Positions 8,174 through 15,356 of a stretch of 38,640 nt of DNA are shown one piece after another. Each line of letters begins with the position of its first letter. Positions within the stretch are counted from its first letter, which is position 1. The stretch comes from Candidatus Hydrogenedentes bacterium UBA2224. Lineage in GTDB: Bacteria > Hydrogenedentota > Hydrogenedentia > Hydrogenedentales > SLHB01. Location: the NCBI GenBank assembly GCA_002348185.1, contig DDYW01000170.1, forward strand, positions 1 to 38,640, in the 5' to 3' direction. A program made the position numbers and the translations under genes. Below the pieces are notes generated by a model, which saw only the letters and a list, made by a program, of their open reading frames with translations, did no database searches and was not told where the DNA came from.

Positions 8174-8533
8174 CTTTTGATGCGATTTGTTGCACACTCG
8201 CAGACTCATGCGATCGCATTTCGGCCTTTATTTACAGGGTTGTGGAGCGATTGTGGAAAACTTGTGGATAACCTTGGTATGCAGTCGGGGTCCGGTCGCG
8301 GCCACCACCGCGGCACGGCCTTTTGTATTTAATAGCGACTGGATTCGATCGTAGGCTTTTCAGTTCCTGTACTCCGAATTTGGGGCGAGTTGAAGCGCGC
8401 GGAAGGGGCACGTGGGGAACGTCGGCATACGCCGTACAATGCTGTTGCTCCAGTACCATCGTTGCGCGACTGCATCCCACCGCGGATGGACGAGGGGGTA
8501 GAGGGAATGGCCGTTTGCGATGCAGGAGGGATA
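8174..8533. other. Candidate chromosomal origin region with DnaA-box repeats
   Basis: This 360-bp noncoding stretch before dnaA holds three TGTGGA-core repeats in the same direction at 8241-8249, 8252-8260 and 8263-8271. The last is the perfect DnaA box TGTGGATAA (reverse complement of TTATCCACA), the middle one has one mismatch (TGTGGAAAA) and the first two or three. They are exactly 11 bp apart, one helical turn. AT-rich patches flank them (around 8226-8236 and 8321-8335), and a GCGATCGC-like site lies near 8210. It could be oriC, a dnaA autoregulatory site, or both. Confidence 0.6.
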
Positions 8534-9919
8534 ATGGCGCCGCAGGAATCCAATCCCTGGGCTCTCGCCCAGGAACGACTCAAGAAAATCCTCGATGAAC
8601 ACAGCTACAAGAACTGGTTTTCACAAACGCAGTTCGAATCGTGCCAAGAAGGCCGCCTGGTCATCGGCGTCCCCAGTCAGTTCTTTGCCGACTGGCTCAA
8701 GGGCCATTACATGGACGCCATCAGCGACACCCTGAGAACGCTGATGCCCGATTTCACCGAGGTGCGCTTCGTCGCGTCATCGGACAGCTCCCGCGAAACC
8801 GCGGAAAAGCCTGCCCCGCCCCCCAGACCGGACGTGTTTGTGCGCGAAGAGCCGCGCCCCGCGCCCGCCCGAACCGCGTCGCGCGCGGGCGTATTCGATC
8901 CGCGCTACACCTTCGAACGCTTCGTCGTCGGCGCGGACAACCGCTTCGCACACGCCGCCGCGAAGGCCGTCGCCGAGCGGCCCGCACGCGCCTATAATCC
9001 CCTGTTTCTCTACGGCGGAACTGGACTGGGCAAGACGCATCTCATGCAGGCCATCGGCCACGAACTGCTCAAACGTGATCCTCAGACCACCGTCACCTTT
9101 ATCTCCTCCGAGGATTTTACGAACCAGCTCATCGAAAGCATCGCCAAGAAATCCACCGTCCGGTTCCGGGCCAAATTCCGTAAAACCGACGTCCTCCTCA
9201 TCGACGATATCCACTTTATCGCGGGCAAGGAAGCCACCCAGGAAGAGTTCTTCCATACCTTCAACGCACTCTTCGACATGCATAAGCAGCTCGTCATCTC
9301 CAGCGACCGGCCGCCCAAGGAAATCCCCGGGCTCGAGGAACGGCTCATTTCGCGCTTTGAATGGGGATTGGTCACGGACATTCAGCCGCCCGACCTCGAA
9401 ACGCGCGTGGCCATTCTCCAAAACAAGGCCGCCGAGGAAAAACACCCGGTCCCGCCCGAGTTGCTCCGGTATATCGCCACCTGCGTCACCTCCAATATTC
9501 GTGAACTCGAAGGCGCCCTCATCACCGTGCTGGCCTACAGCCGACTCACCGAGCAACCCATTACCATGCCCATGGTCGAGGAAGTCCTCCGCGACCTCAT
9601 CGGGCGCGACAAGATCCAGCCGATTACGGTCGAAGCCGTCCAGCGCGCCGTCGCCGAATACTTCGATGTCCGCATCGCGGACCTGCGCGGACGGAGCCGC
9701 CAGCGGAAGGTGGCCTATCCCCGCCAGATTGCCATGTACATGTGCAAAGAACTCATTCCCAGCCTGTCCCTCAATGAAGTCGGCGAGGATTTCGGCGGCA
9801 AGGACCATACCACCGTCCTCTATGCCTGCCAGAAACTGACCGCGGAGAAGAAGAACAACAAAGAGACGCGCGATTTGCTGCAACGCCTCGAAAAACGCGT
9901 CCGGAATATGACCTCCTGA
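8534..9919 (+). CDS. dnaA: Chromosomal replication initiator DnaA
   Basis: The 461-aa initiator binds DnaA boxes, forms an ATP-dependent helical filament and opens the origin. Domain I (NPWALAQERLKKILDEHSYKNWF) is at the start, then a proline-rich linker (about residues 85-115). The AAA+ core follows with Walker A GGTGLGKTH (about 161-169), Walker B LLIDDIHF (about 221-228) and the ERLISRFEWG box VII. The DNA-binding domain IV has the signature FGGKDHTTVLYAC (about 420-432). Several in-frame starts exist from 8390. The ATG at 8534 gives the family's normal N-terminus and has an AGGAGG at 8524-8529, though only 4 nt away. dnaN does not follow, unlike the common dnaA-dnaN order. Confidence 0.97.
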   Translation: MAPQESNPWALAQERLKKILDEHSYKNWFSQTQFESCQEGRLVIGVPSQFFADWLKGHYMDAISDTLRTLMPDFTEVRFVASSDSSRETAEKPAPPPRPDVFVREEPRPAPARTASRAGVFDPRYTFERFVVGADNRFAHAAAKAVAERPARAYNPLFLYGGTGLGKTHLMQAIGHELLKRDPQTTVTFISSEDFTNQLIESIAKKSTVRFRAKFRKTDVLLIDDIHFIAGKEATQEEFFHTFNALFDMHKQLVISSDRPPKEIPGLEERLISRFEWGLVTDIQPPDLETRVAILQNKAAEEKHPVPPELLRYIATCVTSNIRELEGALITVLAYSRLTEQPITMPMVEEVLRDLIGRDKIQPITVEAVQRAVAEYFDVRIADLRGRSRQRKVAYPRQIAMYMCKELIPSLSLNEVGEDFGGKDHTTVLYACQKLTAEKKNNKETRDLLQRLEKRVRNMTS

Positions 9920-9945
9920 TTCTCTCAACAGCATTCCGTCTGCTC

Positions 9946-9974
9946 GACCGCCTGCCATCCATCGGCAGGCGGTC
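9946..9974 (+). terminator. Hairpin terminator after dnaA
   Basis: A perfect 11-bp stem (GACCGCCTGCC / GGCAGGCGGTC) with a 7-nt loop sits 27 nt after the dnaA stop. It lacks a T-tract beyond GTTGCT, so it is a strong hairpin but not a textbook Rho-independent terminator. Confidence 0.65.
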
Positions 9975-10074
9975 GTTGCTATCCGCCGCCGGTTCACCGC
10001 CCTCGCAGGGCGCATTCCCTTCACGGCCGCACTCGAATATACTCCTGCTCGGAACAGCGCTACCGCGAAGAGAG

Positions 10075-11178
10075 ATGAACATGTCCGTCTCGAGTACACG
10101 CTCCGGCATCATGCCCATTGATACCATCCCCGATTGGGAACGGCGTATTGCGCGCCAGGACGCCTGTTGGGAACGGGAAATCCTCGACCGGCCCGTTTGC
10201 GCCATCACCGTGCCCCGGGAGCCGCCGGCGTGCGCCGTCCCGGCCGGACGCCCCTATACCTCTCTGCGCGACTACTGGCTCGATACGGACCGCGTGGTCG
10301 AAACGGCCATGGCGGCCGTGCGCAACACGGTGTATCTGGGGGATGCCCTTCCCTTTGCCTGGCCCAATCTGGGCCCGGAGGTCTTCAGTGCATTCTTCGG
10401 CTGCGAGATGGAGTTCGGCGAAACCACCACCTGGGCAATCCCCTGCATTCGCGACTGGGCCGGGGTCAGCGCGTGCCGCTTCTCCAGAGAAAGCCCGTAT
10501 TGGCGGAAACTCGAGGAAATGACCGACGCCCTCCTCGACGCCGGCGAGGGGCTCTTCTATACGGGGCTCTCCGACATTCATCCCGGCGGCGACGCCATCG
10601 CCGCGTTTCGCGATCCGCAGCGGCTCAATATGGACCTCCTGCTCCACCCCGGCGAGGTCCGGCAACTGCTCGCTTACGTCAACCGCGTCTATGCCGAGAT
10701 GCTGGAGTGCTATTTCGCGAAACTCACGGCCCGGCGTCAGCCCGTCACCACCTGGCCCGGCATCGTCTCTTCAAAGCGATGGATGGTCCCTTCCAACGAT
10801 TTCTCGTGCATGATCTCCAAAGAGATGTTCGACGAGTTCTTTCTGCCGGGCATCCGTGAGGAATGCCGCCTACTCGAGGCCTCCGTATATCATCTCGACG
10901 GGCCGGCCGCGCTCCGCCACCTCGACAGCCTCCTCGAGATCCCTGAACTGTCCATGATTCAATGGGTGTACGGAGCGGGTCGAGGACGCGCCAGCGACTG
11001 GCTCCCCGTGTACCGGCGGTGCCAGGCCGCCCGCAAAGGCATCCAGTTGTTTCTGGACGCCGACGAGCTCCGGGTCATCATGGAAAACCTTCGCCCCGAA
11101 GGCGTCTGGATGGCCGTAACTGTGCCCGATCGCGATTCCGCCCGGGCCGTCCTCCGGATCGTCGAAACCTGGCGGTAA
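10075..11178 (+). CDS. URO-D-family corrinoid methyltransferase-like protein
   Basis: The protein of about 367 aa resembles the uroporphyrinogen decarboxylase superfamily branch that includes MtaA/CmuA-type methyltransferases, often labelled 'trimethylamine corrinoid protein 2'. Visible signs are the N-terminal WERRIARQDACWERE, the barrel segment YTGLSDIHPGGDAIAAFR, and the late VYHLDGPAALRHLDSLLEIPELSMIQWVYGAG, the position where the family carries ligand-binding His/Asp residues. True HemE has a different active-site pattern, so a role in haem synthesis is unlikely. No corrinoid protein or methyltransferase partner is visible nearby and the substrate is unknown. Start chosen at ATG 10075; ATG 10081 is equally possible (GAGAG upstream). 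It stands alone between the dnaA terminator and a convergent gene. Confidence 0.75.
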   Translation: MNMSVSSTRSGIMPIDTIPDWERRIARQDACWEREILDRPVCAITVPREPPACAVPAGRPYTSLRDYWLDTDRVVETAMAAVRNTVYLGDALPFAWPNLGPEVFSAFFGCEMEFGETTTWAIPCIRDWAGVSACRFSRESPYWRKLEEMTDALLDAGEGLFYTGLSDIHPGGDAIAAFRDPQRLNMDLLLHPGEVRQLLAYVNRVYAEMLECYFAKLTARRQPVTTWPGIVSSKRWMVPSNDFSCMISKEMFDEFFLPGIREECRLLEASVYHLDGPAALRHLDSLLEIPELSMIQWVYGAGRGRASDWLPVYRRCQAARKGIQLFLDADELRVIMENLRPEGVWMAVTVPDRDSARAVLRIVETWR

Positions 11179-11192
11179 TCGGGAGTTTCCCG

Positions 11193-12506
11193 TTAGGGCC
11201 TGCCGGCTGGCGCAAGGACCTGCGCGTGCGCTCGCATGCACGCCTGCAAGGCCTCTTTGTTCGCGCGCGCGTCGATGTAATCGCCTTCCCAGAACAGGAT
11301 CTGCCGCGTGCCCAGTTGCCGTGCCAGGCCGAAGTTCTGCTCAAAATCTTCCACGGTATCGGGAACCCATTCAAACATCCACACGTCTACCCGTCCCGCG
11401 GTCTCTTCCATGAGGGCCCGGTATGCCGCTTCCGCCGAGCCGCCCTCCAGGTAGTATCCCGCCGGTACCGCCGCGTCCATCAAGCCTTCCCGGGCCCAGG
11501 TCTCCACATCAAGCAGCATGCCCCTCAGATTCCCGTCGATTTTATCCTGCATGCCGCGGTAGCCCCACGGCTGCATCACAAGGACCGCAATCGGGATACC
11601 GGGGCGCTTGGCGGTTGTGAGCGTGCGGACCCCGCGCATGAATTCGGTGTGGGGGATGGCCCGGAAACGCACCCAGCGTTCGTCGCTGTTCGGAATTTCG
11701 TGCGGGTCGATGCCATACCGTTCTTTAAACCCCTCGACCAGGGGCGTTTCATACCCGCGGTCCGCCACGCCCTCCGCGTCATTTTGTGGGTTGTCGCGCA
11801 CGTCGCCCGTGCGGATCCAGTCGAGAAAAATGCCGTCCACGGCATAATTCACGAGGAGTTCTTCCACGATGGCCAGCTTGTACGCCATGACTTCCGGATA
11901 GGCGAAGCTGTGCTGACTGTGGTACACCGTGTCGTCCCGTTTACGCCACCGCGTTTCCGGGTGCTCCTTGCTGAAGCGGCTCTGAATTCCCCAGGCGTGG
12001 TCGTCTTCGTTGATGGAGATCCAGGCATGAATTTCCAGGCCGATCTCGTGTCCGTAACGCACGGCTTCGGCCAGTGAGTCGAACGCGGCGTAGTCGTACC
12101 GTTCCAGTTTCGCCAGCAACGCTGCGCGGTCGGCTTCGCTCATCCCGCCCGTGTACTTCGCCACCAGTTCCTTGGCTTCCGGTGCAACAGGGTGCCAGAA
12201 ATTGTCCTCGTCCCACCGGCCCTGAGGCTGCAGCAGAGCGCTTCTGTAAAGAGCTCGGCCCCCGTCCAGCACCCGCCAGTAGACCCGATTCCAGCCCGAA
12301 GCCTTACAGCTGTCGAGCATGTAATGGACGCCGTCCGGACCCCACGCCACCCCGTCCCGCAGCATCCAGTCGGGATGGGTCACCGGGACGCTCAGAATGA
12401 GTTTCTCGGCCGCTTCCTCCGGTACGTCTCCTGCAGGCGCACCCGTCGCCGCAATCCCCAGAATCAGTATCAAAGCCCCGGCAAAACGCAGAAACGATGC
12501 GTTCAT
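11193..12506 (-). CDS. Secreted TIM-barrel glycoside hydrolase-like protein (GHL10-like)
   Basis: The 437-aa precursor has a signal peptide (NASFLRFAGALILILGIAATGAPAG). A barrel domain follows, resembling the family-10-like glycosyl hydrolases: GLEIHAWISINEDDHAWG on one strand, a conserved YPEVMAYKLAIVEELLVNY helix and the VDGIFLDWIRTGD strand with a probable catalytic or binding Asp. DVWMFEWVPD lies near the end. Family members are usually exported and act on polysaccharides or peptidoglycan-derived sugars, but substrates are mostly unknown. Start at ATG 12506, where GGGGAGAG precedes the codon closely; a longer frame to 12599 has no signal sequence at its start. The gene is convergent with the URO-D-like gene (14 nt apart). 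Confidence 0.7.
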   Translation of the reverse strand: MNASFLRFAGALILILGIAATGAPAGDVPEEAAEKLILSVPVTHPDWMLRDGVAWGPDGVHYMLDSCKASGWNRVYWRVLDGGRALYRSALLQPQGRWDEDNFWHPVAPEAKELVAKYTGGMSEADRAALLAKLERYDYAAFDSLAEAVRYGHEIGLEIHAWISINEDDHAWGIQSRFSKEHPETRWRKRDDTVYHSQHSFAYPEVMAYKLAIVEELLVNYAVDGIFLDWIRTGDVRDNPQNDAEGVADRGYETPLVEGFKERYGIDPHEIPNSDERWVRFRAIPHTEFMRGVRTLTTAKRPGIPIAVLVMQPWGYRGMQDKIDGNLRGMLLDVETWAREGLMDAAVPAGYYLEGGSAEAAYRALMEETAGRVDVWMFEWVPDTVEDFEQNFGLARQLGTRQILFWEGDYIDARANKEALQACMRAHAQVLAPAGRP

Positions 12507-12604
12507 CTCTCCCCACTTTCTGAATATCGCGCCCGGCTGGCCTTCGGCCGGGACGGAGCTTCCCGGTACCCCCTCACGATAACCGCGTTCCCCCAACACG
12601 TCAA

Positions 12605-12643
12605 ACCCCGCGCCCCCAATGTGCGGAATCCTGGGCGCGGGGT
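12605..12643 (-). terminator. Hairpin terminator after the OsmC-like gene
   Basis: An 11-bp perfect inverted repeat (ACCCCGCGCCC / GGGCGCGGGGT) with a 17-nt loop lies 29 nt past the stop codon of the leftward OsmC-like gene, followed on that strand by TTTGA. Confidence 0.65.
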
Positions 12644-12671
12644 GTTCTCGAAACGGCCGGGGTCCTGCGGC

Positions 12672-13253
12672 TTACCTTGCCCGCTTCACGACCACCTCCA
12701 CCGGGTTCGACACCGAATCGTACACCGGGCTGTACTGCTGTGCCGTTGCGACAAGCTCGTCGAGCACCTTGTCCGGAGCGTCTGCCTTCACACGGAACGT
12801 TACCCGTATCTGCTGAAACCCCCGGCGGATATTCGGATCCAGCCCGAGGAATCCGCGCAGGTCAATATCGCCTTCAAGTTCCGACGACACTGCGTCGAGC
12901 TTGATGCCCTTCGCCGCAGCGTGGTACACGAGCGACGTGGTCAGGCAGCCGGCAAGCGCGTGCAGAAGATACTCGACGGGATTGGCGCCCTCATCCTCTC
13001 CCAGCAGCAGCGGCGGCTCGTCATTATCGAATATGTAGGTGTTCGTCTCGTGATTCTCGCTCGCACCGTAGAATCCGTTGATCGTGCTTCGGTTGTGGCC
13101 GCCGTCGAGCCATTGGTTCGACACCCGGAAACGGAACTTCGCCAACGGTGGCATCCCCTGGATTGCGTTGATGGTCTCGAACATCTGGTCCACGTTCACG
13201 CCATTGACGCCTTCCCGTTTGCGGATGGTCTTCGTATTCATTGCTGTTGTCAT
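12672..13253 (-). CDS. OsmC-like protein lacking the second catalytic cysteine
   Basis: The 193-aa protein has the OsmC/Ohr fold: a beta-rich N-terminus, then the long helix with the first redox cysteine in NPVEYLLHALAGCLTTSLVYHA, then the second sheet (VTFRVKADAP). Typical members reduce organic hydroperoxides with two cysteines; the second normally sits in a CPV motif near the C-terminus. Here that site reads YSPVYDS, with serine in place of cysteine, so a classical two-Cys peroxidase cycle is not possible. It may be a one-Cys enzyme or have another role. ATG at 13253 with AAGGAGA 9 nt upstream. It follows the small gene at 13285-13680 by 31 nt and is probably co-transcribed with it. Confidence 0.85.
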   Translation of the reverse strand: MTTAMNTKTIRKREGVNGVNVDQMFETINAIQGMPPLAKFRFRVSNQWLDGGHNRSTINGFYGASENHETNTYIFDNDEPPLLLGEDEGANPVEYLLHALAGCLTTSLVYHAAAKGIKLDAVSSELEGDIDLRGFLGLDPNIRRGFQQIRVTFRVKADAPDKVLDELVATAQQYSPVYDSVSNPVEVVVKRAR

Positions 13254-13284
13254 GGTGATTGTCTCCTTGCCGTGAGCATTCGTG

Positions 13285-13680
13285 CTATTCCGCCATTTCG
13301 TTGGTGTTTTCAGGCCCCTTGCCTGCTGAATGCATTCCCGCCATGGCAGCGCCAGGTGCGGGGTGTTTCTGAAGAAAGTCGGATAGGGGGGAGGGGTCCG
13401 GTGCCGCCGGGCACAACGCCCTGCGGCACGTCACAACTTCCAGCCTCAGATGGAGATACGGCGAGGTCGCCGGGATATGCCCGTCGTTGCCGGAACCGCT
13501 TTCCGTTCGCCCCGCAGCCACGACCCCGGAAACGCGGTACTTCGCTTCAGGTAATCCCGTAACCCCAACGCCCACAGGGCTTAAAGGCTCTGTGCCGCTG
13601 CGCGTCAAGACCCGGGCATCCGCATCGAGACTCTGGCCGCCGTTGACCCCACCCTGCGAGGATTTCTGACGTTTCGCCAT
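13285..13680 (-). CDS. Small protein of unknown function (131 aa)
   Basis: I do not recognise this product. The reason to believe it is the translation start: GGAGGT lies 4 nt ahead of the ATG at 13680, an excellent Shine-Dalgarno site. The gene is also spaced 31 nt upstream of the OsmC-like gene on the same strand. The sequence is basic at the N-terminus (MAKRQKSS), rich in Gly, Pro, Ser and Ala, has two Cys near residues 83-90 (TCRRALCP) and ends acidic; it looks largely disordered. No signal peptide or membrane segment is seen. It could be a real small partner of the OsmC-like protein, or only the first part could be coding. Confidence 0.4.
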   Translation of the reverse strand: MAKRQKSSQGGVNGGQSLDADARVLTRSGTEPLSPVGVGVTGLPEAKYRVSGVVAAGRTESGSGNDGHIPATSPYLHLRLEVVTCRRALCPAAPDPSPLSDFLQKHPAPGAAMAGMHSAGKGPENTNEMAE

Positions 13681-13889
13681 CTGGACCTCCCCGAAAAATT
13701 CACAAAACCCGCCTTAAAGAAATCCCTCCGGCGCCCGATTTATGCCCGCTCCAGCTTCCGATTCGCTCCGTTCGGCCCGAAAGCGCGCGATTCTCGAACC
13801 TTCCGTGTAAGATGGTGTCATATTCGGCATGCGTATAACGGGTAGGGTTTTTGGCAGCCGTGCACCCACGGCGTACATGGGAGACCGTT

Positions 13890-15308
13890 ATGAGAAAGGT
13901 GCTTGTGATTGCCGCGATGGCGGCGCTAACCGTTGGCGGCTTCGCCCAGGAACCGGCCATGCAGTCGGCCCAGACCGATGTCACCCAGCAAACCGACATC
14001 GCCGTGACGGCCTACAACAGCGGGATTGCCCTCGTCCGCGACGTCCGCAAACTCGACCTGCCCCAGGGCGAGGTCGAACTGAAGTTCATGGACGTGGCCC
14101 AGCAGATTCGTCCCGAGACCGTGGGGCTTCGCTCCCTGGCGCAGGCCGGCTCGGTGGTCATTCTCGAGCAGAACTATGAGTACGACCTGATCAGCCCCGA
14201 GAAGCTGATGGAGAAGTACATCGGCAAGGAGGTCAAACTCATTAACTTCAGCAATGAGATCGGGTTCTACGAAAAGACCGCCGAACTTCTGAGCATCAAT
14301 CAGGGCCCCGTGTACCGCGTTGAAGGGCAGATCTTCCTGGGGCATCCCGGCAACGTCGTCGTGCCGGAAATCCCCGACAACCTCATCGCGAAACCGTCGC
14401 TGATTTGGCACCTCAACAACACTCTCGGTGTGCAGCAACTCGAGGCCACCTACATCACCAACGGCGTCTCGTGGAGAGCCGATTACGTCCTTACCCTCGC
14501 CAGGACCGACACCGCCCTCGACATCGCCGGCTGGGTCACCATGGACAACCAGTCCGGCGCCACCTACGAAAACGCCCGCCTCAAACTGGTCGCCGGCGAC
14601 GTAAACATCGCACCGCCTCAGGTTGCCGCGAAAGGCATGCGGGAGAGGACGCTGGCCATGTCCGCCCCGGCGCCCGAGATGGCGCGCGAGGAGACCTTTG
14701 CCGAATACCATCTCTACACAATTCCCCGGCGCACCACCATCAAACAGAACCAGTCCAAACAGGTCGCCCTGCTCAGCGGTGCCGGTGTGCAGTGCGAAAA
14801 ACGCTATGAGTTCCGCGGAATGGTCGATTTCTACAGCAACCGTTTTCCCCCCATGAAAGACCAGCACGTGGACGTGTTTCTCAAGTTCCAGAATACCGAA
14901 GCGAACCATCTCGGCATCCCTGTCCCGGCGGGTATCATGCGGATCTACCAGGAAGACAGCGAGGGCATGCTCCAGTTCGCGGGCGAAGACCGCGTCGACC
15001 ACACGCCCAAAGACGAAGAAATTCGCCTGCGCATGGGCAAGGCCTTCGACGTCGTCGCCGACCGTGTCCAGAAGGACTTCGCAAAGATTTCGGACCGTGT
15101 CTGCGAAGCCGAATTCGAGATTACCGTCCGCAACCACAAAGAACAGGACGTTGTGGTTGATATCGTCGAACCCATGCCCGCCGACTGGAAGATCTTGAGC
15201 AAGACCCACGATTTCGTGAAGAAGGACGCCCACACGGCCGTCTTCAGCGTGCCCGTACCCAAGGACGGCAAGGTCGCCGTAACCTACCGGGTCCAGGTGC
15301 AGTATTAG
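13890..15308 (+). CDS. Secreted DUF4139-type protein
   Basis: The 472-aa precursor has a signal peptide (RKVLVIAAMAALTVGGFAQ) followed by the beta-rich layout of the DUF4139 (MuiA-like) family. Segments ITAYNSGIALVRDVR-like at the start, LEATYITNGVSWRADYVLTL, WVTMDNQSGATYENARLKLVAGDV and the C-terminal VTYRVQVQY strand are typical. The function of this family is not established; members are exported and occur in many diderms. The ATG at 13890 has GGGAGA 6 nt upstream and opens directly on the signal sequence; a TTG at 13851 in the same frame is not preferred. It is convergent with the heparinase-like gene, and the 48 nt between them hold only an imperfect GC-rich hairpin. Confidence 0.85.
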   Translation: MRKVLVIAAMAALTVGGFAQEPAMQSAQTDVTQQTDIAVTAYNSGIALVRDVRKLDLPQGEVELKFMDVAQQIRPETVGLRSLAQAGSVVILEQNYEYDLISPEKLMEKYIGKEVKLINFSNEIGFYEKTAELLSINQGPVYRVEGQIFLGHPGNVVVPEIPDNLIAKPSLIWHLNNTLGVQQLEATYITNGVSWRADYVLTLARTDTALDIAGWVTMDNQSGATYENARLKLVAGDVNIAPPQVAAKGMRERTLAMSAPAPEMAREETFAEYHLYTIPRRTTIKQNQSKQVALLSGAGVQCEKRYEFRGMVDFYSNRFPPMKDQHVDVFLKFQNTEANHLGIPVPAGIMRIYQEDSEGMLQFAGEDRVDHTPKDEEIRLRMGKAFDVVADRVQKDFAKISDRVCEAEFEITVRNHKEQDVVVDIVEPMPADWKILSKTHDFVKKDAHTAVFSVPVPKDGKVAVTYRVQVQY

Positions 15309-15356
15309 TGTGCCGCACCGGGCCCGCGGGAGTTCCCCGGGGCCCTCACATGCGCG

